Below are positions 28,692 through 41,391 of a stretch of 64,000 nt of DNA, one piece after another. The translations under genes and the position numbers were made by a program. Origin of the DNA: Apiotrichum sp. Y4204 (lineage: Eukaryota; Basidiomycota; Tremellomycetes; Trichosporonales; Trichosporonaceae); assembly GCA_025531455.1 (NCBI GenBank), contig JAMYHL010000028.1, positions 1 through 64,000 of the forward strand, read 5' to 3'. The first letter of the stretch is position 1, and each line of letters opens with the position of its first letter. Below the pieces are notes generated by a model. The model did not search any database and was not told where the DNA came from. It saw nothing but the letters and a program-made list of their open reading frames with translations.

Positions 28692-31600
28692 TGGTGAATT
28701 GGCGTCGATCTTGAGTGGCGTGGCGTGTGGCTGTCGGCGCCCGGGGGGTCGGTGTGATCGTGGTGACGGTCACTGTGCCGCTGTGTGATGTGCTGCCGCC
28801 AGTGGCCGTGTGTCGCGGTGCAGAGGACAGTGCGGGCATGCAGGGTGCAAGCTGGAGGGTGTCTGAGGAATGGACGATTCAATGTGCCTGGGCAAGACTG
28901 TTTCGAATAGTACTTGGGTCTGAATGAGATCTTGGCCTACTTGGGCGGGCCTGTAGTACCCCATGTGATTTGTGAAGCTGTGAAGCTGTGAATTTTGTGG
29001 ATGCATGTGATGGGCATGCTGGGCAAGGTGTGACATTGCATGACGCATGACGCATGGCGCATGATGGGTGTAGCGCCGGAGGTGCCGGAGGTTACGTCCA
29101 CGGTGCGCGGACCACTACGGGGCCGAGCGTCGAGCATGAGACATGAGACAGGATAGGGAAAGGGAGCAGGTCACCCATCACTTCATCACCCATGTCCGAG
29201 ACCTGGCAATCTGTGAGCTGGCAGCGCGCTGGCGCAGAGGGGCCAAACGATGGGATCCTTCCGATCCTCCGATCTTCCGACGTTCCCATTCCATCCATTC
29301 CAGCGGGGTCCGCAGGGGAACACCCCCCCCCCCACCCGCCCGCGACTTCATACGACGGCGCAGGGGCGGTGCACTCGAGGCAGACAGAGTACGTTGGACC
29401 CTGCGCGCGCAACATGCGCATATATATCCAGAGGTACACTATATTCTCCTCCCGGTCTCTCGGTCTCTCGGTGCACGGTGATGAAACACGGCACCAAACC
29501 CAACACCTGGAGATTGACGACCGTGCCTGCAGCAACACAGAAACGGTTCTTGACTTTTGGCCCAGAAACTCTGATATCTCTTGAGCCTGGGATCCTGGGA
29601 GATCATGAGAGAACAGTGCCCAGCTCGCACAACCGCCAAACACACGCGGGCCAGGGAAGATCCTTCAATCCTTGTCCGGGATTCCTGGATCTGGACATGA
29701 GCGTCACGCCGGACGTCTTGCAGGGTGTGTACTGTGGGTGACGCGTGACGGGACATGAGCAGAGCGAGCAGAGCGAGCAGAGCCAACAGAGCAGCGTGAG
29801 AGCTGCAGAATACGACAGCACTAGGCTTGTACATTGTACATGTGAGGCGCAGGGAGGAGGGTTCGGGAGTGTGACCTGGTGACTGCCAGAAGGTCAGGAG
29901 TTTCTGAGGACGAGCGTCGTACGCGTTTTGCAGCTGATGAACTGGATTGAATTGGATTGCAATTCGATTCTTGCAGATTTTATAGAGCAAAAGTGCAAGC
30001 GAGTCAATCTATGTGAGAGAGTGCACTGGGGGGGTGAATACTGCGGAGCGCGAGCTCGTTGGCTCGCTAGCTCTGAGCTCGGATCTCGATACCAGGTGCA
30101 GTAGTACCACCACGGTACCACGGCATGCACAATGCCACAAGGTCAGACTCTGGCTCATGGCTCAAGCGCACATTGCGCGGCGTCGGCCGGGGTATGTGCT
30201 CAGCGGCACTAGGGGAAGAGTTCGGGGGGCGGCATGTGGGCTGAAGCATGACACACTGCGCGAAGGGGGCAGAATGACGAGCAAGAGATCCCTGGGGTGC
30301 TAGTGTTTCCGCGAGTGCAGAGAAATGAGAATGGATAAAGAACATGATTCCTCTCGCATGCAAAAAAAAAGCAGACTGGGCAGAGAATGTTGTTGGTGTG
30401 ATGGGATCTAGAAAACCAAGAAACAAAACAACGGAGCAAGAAACCTGAAAATCAATAAATATAATGCACGCGCAACATTCCTCTCTCTCCTCTCGCTTGT
30501 GCCTCTTGGCGGCAATCGACGACGACATTCCGCACACCCAGCATCCTCTAGCCTCTACCCTCGCTGCCGGCCATCGGCTGCCTTTTTTCGGCCTGCGTCA
30601 CTCGCTGTGCGCGGCGGCGAGAGGGGAGGGAGAATGAGAGACAGATGGTGCGTAGGAGAGAATGAGAGCATAGACTGTAGAGAGTGTAGTGTAATGAAAC
30701 TCCTACCCCCTCCTTTCTTCCCCCCCCCTTGGGTCCTCTCCCCGCCCCTGTCGCACGTATCCCCCGCGTCCGCCGCCGCCTTTGCCCGCCTCGGGGGTTT
30801 TGCCCCGCAACGCACGCACTGTGCAAAAAAGTCAACAACCACCTACACCCGCCGTTACACCCAGAGAGACCATGGAATGTATGCAAACAATCACATCCAC
30901 ATATTGTGACCACTGGCCGCAACGCTGTTCTCACCATCCCTCTCCGTCTCTGGAGTTGTACAACATTTCTCTCGCGATCCTCGGCGAAGAGAGCCACAGA
31001 CAGTATCAACCAGGCTGGATCGCCGCGCGCGTAAACATCCACATCCCTATCACGCCCACTGCATCGTCCATCGCCGCCCACGACGCCCTGCCGCCCACCT
31101 ACATCGCATCGCGTCCCATCTCCCTCACCACCCACCGCCGCCGCCAACGACAACTACAGAAACTATACGCTTGCTCCCCACCCATTGGCCCCTATCCACA
31201 CGCATCGCCCCGCTCCCTCGCCACCCCCGCTTCCGAGTGGCAACAAACGACAAGCCCCGTCTGGACCACAAAGACGCATAAGCCAGCGGACGCCAGGAAG
31301 CACGCGCACAGGTGCCCCGCGGGCCGTTCAGTCCGACCTCGACGCTTCTCGCCCGTCCTCATTTTCTTGTTCTCTTGTACTTTGCTTCGCGTGCGTCTTC
31401 GCGCTTGGCTTCTTTCGATTACATTTTGTGTGTGACGATCCCGCACGAGCGCGCCTGTCGTCATCAGCCGCCGGCTTGCGGTTGCGGTTCCCAGTGTTTT
31501 CCCGTGAGTACTGTGCTATTGTCTCGTGTCTCGTCTTCCATCGCATGCTCGTGTCTTCTGGCGCGGCCGTCCTTTGCCGGAGAGATTGAGGGGATCGAGG

Positions 31601-33554
31601 GGATCGAAGGAATCGAGGTGAGACAGGTATGAATCACCCACACACATGACCTGCGCTGCGCTGCACGCTGGTTGCTGGCGAGTCCATCTCATCGACCCCC
31701 CCGTCGCATCTCCCCTGTCGCCCCCTATATGGCCCGGGATACTCGCCGCTCGCGCTGCTCGCTGCCTGCTGCTTGCCACCGCTTTGCTCTCTGCGTGTCG
31801 CACACTGCAACGCCTCTGAGCACGGCGAAACACTTGCAGCATGCATACATGTGTCTCTCATTTTCGCTTGTTCACTCAGGAGGTTATAACCAGGAGCGAG
31901 CACGTTGCTGCACATTCACATTGTCGCTACGCTCGCTCGCTATCTCCATCCTCCACCACGCACATCCACCTGTGGCAATATCCTCTCAACCTGTCTCTCT
32001 GGCCAGTCGGAGCCCCAGCCCCGCCGAATCCCATTGTATATCCACTCGCACTGCTGTTGTTGTCTTCTTTCTTCAGCTCCGGCACACCGACGCCACAGGG
32101 CCGTCCGACTCAGGCGTTCACCAGAGCTAACCCACTCAGGCCCATTTCTGCCGTGCTTGAACAGAAAGAGAAGAAAGCAGACAAGGGAAACACGCCGCCG
32201 CCCAAACCTAAGCCAAAACAGGCCGCCAGGGAGAGTAAAAGGGAGAGGACAAGAAGTAAAAACGCAAGACGAGACGAGACGAGAGACGAGACAAAGAGAA
32301 GAACACGGCAAAGTCCTGGACATCGCCTGCCAGTCGCCAGTGCCTCGAGCGCCTCCGTCACTCGTCCCCTCACCGGGCCGCACATCGAGCACAAGAAGAG
32401 CAAGCAATCTCGCATCTCTCCCTCTCTCTCTCTGTGTTTCTCGCATCGCTCTCCCCTTTGGGACTTTTATTTTTTTCTCTTCCTTCTATTCGCCGCCCCC
32501 AGCCTCCGCACCGGTCCTTACCGCCTACCCCACACATTGAGCACTGTACAGACTGCGGCACACAGCAGTCTGCTCTGCATTCCCATCCTCATCCTCATCG
32601 CCATCGCACCACATCTCTCAACACTACCCCCGCCATCGCACCCGTCTCTGTGATCTACCTCGGTCGAAATCCGCAGCTGGTATATCATTCGGATCGGACT
32701 GCCTCAAACTAAATCGTCGATTTCGTGTACAACTGAGATCTCTGGAAACAAGGTTTCGTCGACCTCTTGCCAGCAACCGTTTCAGCATTCCTCACACCAC
32801 GAGGCCACAGGCCACAAGACGGCTACCGGCATCCGGCACACACTGCATCTCCAGTGTTCCAGGCAGTACGCGACCGTCTCTCGGCGACTTGCATTGTGCA
32901 CCCTCCGCGACCCGGTCTTGCCGCTCGCGCCCGGCTCAAGCTCGTCGTTGGGCTTGAGCTCGCTCGCAGCGGGTCATCTCCGATACAGACACACAAGCGT
33001 ACAAATTGTACAAACTACACGGGTGCCTTTGTTCCCACCGGCACACGCAATTCGCCAGATCCAGCTCCGCGCTTTGCCACCCCCGGCACCACTGGAATTG
33101 GACTGGAATCACCTGCGCGCATCGCCGTGCTCGACGTTTGACCCTCTCAACGCATCTCGGCGCCGATAACGCTCTGTATTCCGCTCCTCGCCCCGACTGA
33201 TTATCGTGGAGCAAGAACCATTGAAGAAGACGTGTTGACAAGATTGACCACAACATCCACCCACTCTGCTGGAACGCACAGACCCCCTCTCTCTCTCAGT
33301 CTCCACATCGAGAGCTCGACGCGCTTGACGTTACAACCCAGACCCACACGCGCTCGGACCACCACCCGTCTCGAACCCTCTCTGTGACCTCTGTGACTTT
33401 GGTCGTTCCCTAACTTTTGGGTCCTCCCTGACTCGTGTGCACGACTTGTCACGACCACAACAGTCACCGTCCCCGAGCAAAAAATTGTTTTGCTCGTTCG
33501 CCCTCTTCTTCGCTTCTTCATTCTCCCTCGGCGCTCGACAACTCGTTTGCAGCG
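28692..33554. other. Gene-poor region upstream of the Rab-like gene
   Basis: Nearly 5 kb without a gene I can support. From about 30,500 the plus strand becomes strongly pyrimidine-rich (CTCTC and CCC runs), which fits a long leader or promoter of the GTPase gene. Long open frames here (for example 31841-32653) reflect this bias: several frames are open at once and none contains a recognisable domain. Short G/C homopolymers occur (11 C at about 29328). Confidence 0.45.
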
Positions 33555-36209
33555 ATGATGGCCGTATCCGCACCTGTGCTGCCGCCTACATATCAACCTG
33601 ACTCGTATCCCCAGGCCCATCCAGGCGTCCCCGTCAACGTCAACGTCAACGTCAACGTCCCCAGGTCACTCGCGAACAACACGGCTGGCGGAGCATCACT
33701 GCCTCCGTTCAGCCCATCCCCAACAGCAGCAGTAGTCCCCTTCCCTTCACTCGCACCCCAACACATTCCACTCGCCGTCCCCTCTCCGCCCCGGTCGACT
33801 ACCCCAAAGATGCAGACCGAATCTGCAGAGATGGTCATCAAGTCTTCCTTACCCCCCACGCCCGATCCATCACCGCCTACAACAAAGGTGCTCTTCCCAG
33901 TCCACATGGTGCCACTAGCACCAGAGGCGCCGGAAAGCAGCAGCAGCTCAAAGTCCTTTGCCGAAGAGTGTCCCTCTCCGCCATCAGGAAGTGACTCGTC
34001 ACACAGCAGCAGCAGCCGGACAAGAGGCACCAGATTTGGGCCATCCCCAATTCTCATCAACACCAATCTTCCCTCTGCCACCCATTCCGAGGTTCTCAAC
34101 ACCGCGTCGCCGCGCGTCCCCATACAGCGCTCGGAAACCCAACCAGATCTAGGCCGCCCATCAACTGGTCGTGGCAGTAAGGGGGAAGCCGATAGAACAC
34201 CGAGGGACCGTTTCGCCAAAGCACGGCGACAAACCATGGCGGGACCCACCTCCGTCCGCATGGTCGAGTCTCGCAGCGCCGACTCTCGAACGCGTTTGCG
34301 GTCCACTGGCGCAAAGCTCTCTCGCTACGCGAGTATTGCAAACGACGTTCCCGGGGCCAGCAGCTCGCGTGCGCGGAGGATACAGGCCGAGTCGTCCACA
34401 CCACCTCGCGTTATGGTTCCCAGCTCAGCAGCAGCGGCAGACACTGACGACCTCGATTTTGGTGGACCGGGAGGGCTCGAGGCCAAGCTCGTACTTCTCG
34501 GCTCCCAGGGCGTAGGCAAAACGTCCCTCATCTTGCGACTCACCACCGGATCCTTCTCGGTCATCTCCGCACCAGCATCCCTCGATGGCTCGTTTTACAA
34601 GCGCAAGCTCGTCCACAATGGTGTACCCATCAAGCTCCAGATCTGGGACACGGCAGGACAAGAACGCTTCCGCTCCATGGCCCCAATCTACTACCGCGGA
34701 GCACATGTCTGTCTCCTGGTATACGACACCTCCGACGCCAAAAGCTTCCAGGACGTCCGCTCCTGGCTTGACGAACTCCACAGCAAGGCGTCAAAGGACA
34801 TGATCATTTACGTGGTTGGCGCCAAGACTGACCTTGAGCACCAACGCGTCGTTTCGTAAGTTTGGCTTTTGGTTGTACTCTGTTCTTCTTTCTTATGGCT
34901 CCTGAGGTGGCTTGTGCGTAAGGGTTTGTTGTGACTGACACGCGCGACAGGTATCCAGAGGCCTGCCGGACAATTCGCTCGTGGCTCAAGCCACCAGAGC
35001 CCGAAACCGACCCCTCGAATCGTGCGCCAATGGACCAAACCCTCACAGTCCGCGGCCCTGGAAATCGCAACCTGTTCCGGAGCAGCTCGGGTCGCAAGGA
35101 GTTGACACCGTCTTCCGCGACTCCACCTGGCGGACGCGCGCGGCCGCATTCGATGCACGGCCTTGCTTCGCTCATGGCGGCCGCCTCTGACTGGGCAGAC
35201 CTCGACTCGCCTAGCGCGTCGAGTTCAAGCCAAGTCGTGCCGACCGTTAATTATCCGTCACCAACTAAATCCCCTTCCCCGCCTCCAAGCGTTCACTTTC
35301 CGTCCAGCCTCAATGCGTTGAGCACTTCGAGCCACTCGGCTACACCTTCAATCTCGGGCTCTCTGACAAAGGATGGAAGTGCCGAGCGCGTTCCCGAGCG
35401 GCCGAGGCGTGCGCACCGCGTGTCGTTCCACGCTCCCGCTCCGCCCTCAGAGCCGACAGCCACTACCACCGTCGAGACTGCCACAGCCTCCACGGCGATG
35501 CCTAGTATCACTCGCCACAACTCGCGCTTCAGCATATCCGGTGTACTGGGTCTCACGCGCACGACCTCAATCTCCGCATCGGACGCCTTGTCGAATCTCG
35601 CCGAAGCCCACCCCGTCTCATGCCGCTCTCCGCCGACGGTGCTGAGCGGCTTCTCGCCCGCGCGTAGCCGAACGGAAAGCTCGCCTCTTCTGGGCTACGA
35701 CCTTCTTCCAAAGAAACGCAGCGAGGAGTGGTCAAGTCGGCCATGGGGCCGAGGCGAGGGTCCAAGTGCCGCCGACGCGCTCGAGGAGTTTGGTGCCGTT
35801 GTTCGCCACGAGGCATCGCGCTCCAATTCGAATCAGCACGTCGGCCGCGCCCGCGGCGGCTCTCTCGGTCGCGACCACCGCCTCTACTCCCATGATTCCG
35901 ACAGGTGTGCCGTCGACGACGACGACGATGACGACGACCCCGTCAACGCCTGGGGCACCGAAATCGAAGGCGTGCGGCTCGGCGAAGTCTCTTCACTCAC
36001 CGGCGAGGGTAAGCTGAACCATCGTCTCACTGAAGCTGACATCAGGTGTCGAGGCCATGTGCCGCTCCATCTCGGCGTGTCTCGTCGAGCGCAAGGACAA
36101 GATTGAGCGCGAGCGTGCGCTCCGCCACAAGAACAGCGTCATGCTCACCGACCCATTGAAAGACAAGCCGTCGGGCAAAACCAAGGGTCGCTACGCGTGC
36201 TGCGCCTAG
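33555..36209 (+). CDS. Rab-type small GTPase with long N-terminal extension and large internal insertion
   Basis: Exons 33555-34855, 34951-36008 and 36046-36209 join in phase to give 840 residues. The first 310 are Ser/Pro-rich and disordered (with an NVNVNVNV run). The G domain starts at about 309. Its P-loop is GSQGVGKT (316-323), switch II is WDTAGQE (364-370), and G4 reads AKTD (423-426) where Rabs have NKxD. The next 340 residues are disordered and include a run of eight Asp. After this insertion the fold resumes with a G5-like EVSSLTGEGVE (from 779) and the last helix. The protein ends in CCA, close to a Rab double-Cys tail. The switch I Thr appears replaced by Ser (PASLDGSF). The frame is open 40 codons upstream of 33555, but that part looks like leader. 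It resembles Rab5/Ypt5-like GTPases of membrane traffic. Confidence 0.75.
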
Positions 36210-36893
36210 ACTCACGCTTTGACCCATTTACTACCCCGCATCCGACCGCGCCCTCTGCATTGTGCACTCTTCGCACTTGATCGCCGGCGGTCAATTTACG
36301 ACCAGCGCACGACGCACGACAGATAATGACTCTACGGCAATCACGCCGCGGCCACGATGCCCAACTATGGCTTCATAGTTACTATGCCCAAGATCCCGGA
36401 TACCCCTTTGACGATTGTGTCGTATCGTATCCTATCCCACCCCCATCCTTGTTCACTCCCACACGCATGAACACAGCACGCACGATTCGCATGGCCGCAG
36501 CGCCACCACCATCGCATCGAATACTCGCTCAAGTTTACAATTTTCAGGTTTCACAGCAAACAGTCCACAGTTCACAGATTCAACAGTTCACAGATCCCCC
36601 TTCATTGCCAACGCTCCCCGTTTGTGTGTCCATTGTTTCCTATCACACCGTTAGTCATCTGTAGTTTTGGACCGCCAGGAGCGGCATGCATCTTGTTCCG
36701 CTAGGTTCGGCTGCATCTGAGACATTGCAATGGGCGTTATCTATGTTTTGCGAACATGAGCTAAAAACAGAATCCGTTTCAGCTTATGTCCGACATTGCA
36801 CCGCAACATTACAAAGGCACATCCAACCACCATCGAGCATGTGTCCCGCGCCATCTCGCCAGCTCCCGTCGCCACCATCATTCGGGGCGCAAG
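36210..36893. other. Intergenic, no gene seen
   Basis: Between the Rab-like gene and the tRNA-Cys terminator. It includes an AT-richer stretch (36,530-36,680) that is a plausible 3' flank. No conserved coding potential was recognised. Confidence 0.4.
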
Positions 36894-36898
36894 GAAAA
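36894..36898 (-). terminator. RNA polymerase III terminator of tRNA-Cys
   Basis: Five T on the minus strand, 8 bp after the tRNA 3' end. Confidence 0.7.
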
Positions 36899-36905
36899 AG
36901 GATCG

Positions 36906-36990
36906 AGTGATGACCCAGGTTCGAACTGGGGACCAACAGATAACGATTGCGAAATTGCAATCTGCTACTCTACCACTGAGCTACCACCAC
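36906..36990 (-). tRNA. tRNA-Cys(GCA): tRNA-Cys (GCA) with 13-nt intron
   Basis: Read on the minus strand: acceptor stem GTGGTGG pairs with TCATCAC (two G-U pairs); D stem GCTC/GAGT; anticodon stem GCAGA/TCTGT; loop TTGCAA followed by a 13-nt intron and A38; variable loop TGGTC; T arm CCCAG-TTCGAAC-CTGGG. The anticodon GCA and the discriminator U73, a universal cysteine identity element, agree. The intron sits after position 37, the canonical place for the splicing endonuclease. Confidence 0.92.
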
Positions 36991-37647
36991 CACGACGACC
37001 TGCCAATATCCTCCACAGAGTGTCGGGGATTGCAGTCGGAGGGTGTTCTGCACAGGTCCAACTGTGAAAGTGGTGAGGTAAATTTACCCAGAATCAGTGT
37101 GTTTCGTCCTGTTTATCGATCGTTTGTCGATCGCGATTGATTGATCGCCGTGTGCGGAGGGCGTAGGGACGCCCTTTGAGATGATCTGTTGTGTTGTGTG
37201 TCCTTGTCGTCTCGGCGTTTACCTTTGACTCAGAGGAACAATGAACAGGATACCAGGGTGACATAGACGGCTCAGATAACAGGGCGGGATCAAGCAATAC
37301 CGAGGTCCGAGGAATGCACATGTCTCATATTTCTTGTCTCATGTCTCATGTCTCAGGTCTCCCATAACGGGGGTGACAACATCTCAGTCCACGCGCTTCG
37401 GTCGCATCAACGCAGCCTTGACATAATCGCTACACTCCGAGCTCACAGCGCTGCGAGCTCTGGCGTTCGCGCTGCTACTCTACGCCTCGCGCACAGCTCC
37501 CACATACCTCCGCTCGACGCAATACGCCAACAGTAGCTCCAGTCTCTGACTGCCTCGTAATGTCACCGCGCACCCGCTCCGCCGTCGCCCCCATCGGTCT
37601 CACCGTCCCCATCGATCCCATCGCCCTTCCGGGCTCGGACAACCTCT
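36991..37647. other. Intergenic between two tRNA genes
   Basis: No gene seen. There is a short run of TGTCTCATG-like repeats at about 37320-37360. Confidence 0.4.
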
Positions 37648-37652
37648 AAAAA
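37648..37652 (-). terminator. RNA polymerase III terminator of tRNA-Leu
   Basis: Five T on the minus strand, 31 bp after the tRNA 3' end. Confidence 0.5.
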
Positions 37653-37682
37653 TGTGGCTTTGGAGGAACTGAATCCCCGTTT

Positions 37683-37771
37683 TGACGAGAGTGGGATTCG
37701 AACCCACGTCCGAAGACTGCGGAGGTTGCTACACCTTAACACAGCGCCTTAGACCGCTCGGCCATCTCGCC
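37683..37771 (-). tRNA. tRNA-Leu(AAG): tRNA-Leu (AAG) with 11-nt intron
   Basis: Minus strand: acceptor GGCGAGA pairs with TCTCGTC (one G-U), A73 discriminator as for leucine; the GGCCGAGCGGTCTAAGGC D-arm is typical of leucine/serine tRNAs; anticodon stem CTGTG/CGCAG; loop TT-AAG-G, an 11-nt intron (TGTAGCAACCT), then C38; short variable arm closed by a TTCG loop; T arm GTGGG-TTCGAAT-CCCAC. Anticodon AAG reads CUU/CUC after A34 modification. Confidence 0.92.
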
Positions 37772-38068
37772 GGTCACGACGGCGATCCGGCGGCGATCTC
37801 CGCGTCGACGATCGGCGGGAGAGCGAGGGGAATGATGTGCGGTGAAGATTGTGGGGATCGGAGTGGTCAGAGGGGTCTGCTAGTCTGTGTTGGATCGACG
37901 GGACGGAGCCGTGTCTGATAAAGAATGGTTAGTCAGAGCTTCTCGGACTGGGGAGGGAATAGAGAATATCTGAGAAGGAAACCACGACACAAGACATTTG
38001 TTCAATAGCTACCAATACAACCCTTCCACGTGTTCAAGATCAAACTTCAACTACAACAACCATCACGC

Positions 38069-40025
38069 TCAGATCTTGCCGCGCCCAAGGAACTTGTTGG
38101 GCACATCGACGTAGCGGGCGCGGAGGAACTCTGCGACGCTCTTGGCGAGGCAGTCCATCCTGACTGTCGACGAGACGCCCTTGCCGAGGTAGTCGTGGAT
38201 GACAAAGTGGACGGCGAGGAGGCCGGGGAGCTCGACGCGCTCGAGGCGGTTGTCCTCGTACTCGTGGGCCAGGAGGCTGATGAGGAACTGCTTCGAGAGG
38301 AGCGTGCGCAGCCACTCGTACTCGTCCCTGTTGCGCACGAAGAAACCGACATTGGCGTCTGGGTATTAAATTTCTGCTCCATGTGGATAGACTTGAATAA
38401 CTCACTGCCACCCTTGTCGCCTGAGCGCGCGTGGACGACCCAGCCGAGGGGACCGCGCGTAGTTGGTCCATATGCGGACGGGTTGAAGGCATTTTCGTTG
38501 TCGTAGTCTGACTGCGGGTGCACGGGTGCGGTTTGAGTGACGGCGGGAACAAGAATCTTCTGGGTGGACCCGACAAAGCTGACGGTCAGAGGGAGGTGCT
38601 TTTGCTTTACCCGGCCAGGCCAGTACTCCATGTACGGGCGCGGGATGCAGATACGGCTGTCCATGAGCCACTGGAAGCCGGGGAAATGGCCGAGACCCTC
38701 GGGGTTTATAAATGCCATGAGGTTGCGCGTGGGGCCGAACGCCTTGATGTCCTTTGCCTGCGCGAAGATGCGCAGCATGGCGGTTCCCTCCGCCTCCGAG
38801 TCGGGGTTTTCCTTTGCGACGCCATACTGCGTCATGTCGAGGAGGTCAAACTTGGGCCCTGGGAGCTTCTTGATATGGTTGTTGATCTGCAGGCGGAGCG
38901 TGTCAAACTTGTCCTTGATGTCGAGGCCAGTCGCGAAAACCATCGTCTCCGCCTGCCAGCCGGCAACGGCACAGATTGCAGCTTTGGTGGTTTCGGGTGG
39001 CGGCAGACCACGGACACCAGACACAATGACGCGGTTGCCGCCGAGGTCGGTGACCTTGATATCGTCGATAAGCGCCTGCACATCCGGGTTGAGATAAACG
39101 TTTCCCTGGATCTTGTACAGAATCTGCGAGCGGACAGTCACGCTGTTGACAACGCCGTTGAGGTTTGGCTGTTTGGTGATGATAAACGTGCCGTCGCGGT
39201 TAATCTCGGCGATTCCCATCGAAAAGTCATAATACTTGTCCTTTATGGCGCGGAAACCACTCGAGTTGCCGCCGGTAACGTACGCGCCGCACTCGACACA
39301 GTGGCCCGCGAGGAGCGCGCCCGCCAGCGCATCATAGTTGCTCCAGCCCCATTTGTGGTACCAGTTCGCGGCGGCGATGACTGGCGATGCGTCCGTACAG
39401 CGCCCCGAGATGACAATGTCCGCGCCGGCGCGGAGCGCCTCGTAGATTCCCCGCGCGCCGACATAGGCATTCGCACTGGCCGGCTCAAGGTGCCACGAGC
39501 TGAGGAGGCGGGTACTGTCTTCGAGGTGGTGGAACGTCTCGCCCTTTGCGCGCAGCTCGTCCATCCGCGGCATGAGGTTGTCGCCCTCGACATAGGCGAC
39601 CTTGAGACCACGGATACCCTCCTCGTTGAGAATCTCGACAACGCGTTCCGCACACCCCTTGGGATTCAGCGCGCCCGCATTCGTAATGATCTTGGGGCGC
39701 TTCGCGCCAATTACCGCCGCCGCCAGGCGCAGGTGGTGCAGAAACGACTGCTCGTACCCCAGCTCGGGGTGCTCGCGGAGCTCGAGCGCGCGGGTCACGA
39801 GATTCTGGCCCGTCAGCAGAGATCCCACTCTGGTGGATTTCAATTCGACATACCATTTCGGCGAGGTAGTCGCCGAAGAGCACATCACAGCCACTGCCCT
39901 CGGCCTGTTCCTTGAGCGCAGACCTGATATCAGTAACTGTCTCCCCAGTGCACCCACCATTTGTCGCCGGTGTAGCCGCTGAACGCGGCGATGCGAAACA
40001 CATCTTGAGACGACCCCGACGGCAT
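38069..40025 (-). CDS. AtuA/DUF1446 family protein, 4 exons
   Basis: Exons 40025-39958, 39923-39854, 39804-38406 and 38358-38069 sum to 1,827 nt, 608 residues, all in phase. The N-terminus (VFRIAAFSGYTGD), the GDYLAEM/NLV junction, the segment with GYEQSFL, the NAGALNPKG motif and the SGRCTDASPV segment match the AtuA family (acyclic terpene utilisation; PF07287). The last 95 residues are the small C-terminal domain common in this family (SGDKGGNANVGFFVRN), here fused as in other eukaryotic homologues. The biochemical role in fungi is unknown to me. In pseudomonads atuA belongs to the citronellol/geraniol catabolic cluster; no such cluster is seen here. The N-terminal exons were set by splice signals and family match. 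Confidence 0.8.
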
Positions 40026-40645
40026 GGTTTAGGGATTTACAGAGATGATGGGAACCTCATGTCGAGTGGATGTGGGGATGGGTATATGAAGTGCGCAAGC
40101 ACAAAGTGGGAAACATGGAGGGGATGGAATGGACGGAGTACGGAGACGCGAATACCGATGCCGACATGCCGATGTCGGTGTTCCATGTGACCGGCCAGCA
40201 CTAACGACAAGCAGTGAATGGTGCTACGGCCGAGCGGTTGGTGTCGGAGATGCGCGACCAGTCCTTGCTGAGCGACCTCCAGGTCACAAACACTGCGCTG
40301 GTCTTCGCCGTCGAACATCAAAGGACAGTAGTGGCGCTGCTGCCATATTGGCCTCGGGCGCCGAAACAACCCCAGGAGATGGCTCGTCTTCGGACCTCAC
40401 AACTGAGGTTGCCGGACGTTCCCGTTCTAATATACACGCAATCTTGGCGTGGGACAATCCTGAGCTGACGAGCTACTGACCGAGCCTCGATGGCGTGGTG
40501 GACTAACGTGTCACATACATAACTTCTACCTGATGAGTGGTCTTCGGATACCGACGACGATCGGGGTATTTGTACAATAGCGGTTGTCAACCGCCTCCTC
40601 GTCGATACAGCAACAATCAACGTTTTGGTGAAATGATATTGGCCG

Positions 40646-41391
40646 CTAACACCTGTGAGGGCCAGCGGTGGGCTGGTGCTCGATCTGTTCGCTGACGTAG
40701 GCCTTGCGCGTGATGGGGCTGTTGAGCTCATGCGGCTCGGGGCATGGGCTGTATCCAGACTCGCTGCACGTCAGTCACTAGCCGACTCGCCAGTATCCAC
40801 GCAACGCACTGTCCGACCGTCATCCAGTCGCAGAAGAACTTGCCAATGCCGGTGCCGATGAGGATGGAGATGAAGAGATAGCCGTTGAACGCCATGAGGA
40901 CCAGCATGAGGATGTATCCGACGCCGACGGAGAGGACGTGCAGGATGGTCCGCACGAGCTGCTGGAACGGCGTTGCGCGCCGCGGACCGTGGTTGTACGA
41001 CCGGATGAACCACGGCCCGACCGTGTCCCGCTCGTCGCTTGGTAGTCCGCTGACGAGCCCCAGCTGCCGCATCACCAGGTGGTCGTACTCTTTGCACAGT
41101 CGCCGCAATGCCTCAAAGCTGACTGCTAGCAGGCCGACTCCAACACAGGAGGCGGCAAACATGCCACGGTTGCTGACATGCCATGACTCGGAGAGGAAGC
41201 CTGAAGTGTCAGCACGAGAATGGCAGTGGCGAGGGATTTCTCAAGGGAGCACGCACAGGTGTCAACAGTGTCCCAATTCCATAGCATCTAGAGGCGTCAG
41301 ACCCATTCTTCAAGAGAGGAGGGATAACACTCACCGACATCTGGCACGCCACGCCCGCCGTCGAGTTGCCGCCGCCGTGAGAGTGAGACAT
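40646..41391 (-). CDS. Ctr-family copper transporter, probably 4 exons
   Basis: Exons 41391-41335, 41287-41257, 41200-40810 and 40763-40646 join in phase to give 198 residues. The short His/Met N-terminus (MSHSHGGG, then CQMSMLWNWDT) precedes three membrane spans. The second contains MxxxM (MLVLM) and the third GxxxG (GTGIG), the two signatures of Ctr copper channels. The last intron (46 nt, GTGCGT...CTGACGTGCAG) is optional in the sense that the unspliced frame also ends soon, at 40728 (186 residues). The spliced form ends in HRC, similar to the Cys/His tails of Ctr proteins, so I prefer it. It is divergently paired with a metalloreductase that would supply Cu(I). Confidence 0.8.

Noticed and set aside
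31841..32653. 270-codon frame upstream of the Rab-like gene
   Set aside because: Several frames are open at once because of pyrimidine bias. The product is Ser/Pro/His/Arg-rich without a domain, so it is more likely leader sequence.
33435..33554. Upstream ATG for the Rab-like gene (40 extra codons)
   Set aside because: The segment is pyrimidine-rich leader-like DNA, and its product (Cys/His/Ser mixture) is unlike the following Pro/Val-rich start at the ATGATG of 33555.
38518..39915. 465-codon plus-strand frame opposite the AtuA-like gene
   Set aside because: It is the antisense of a conserved family gene and contains no domain of its own.
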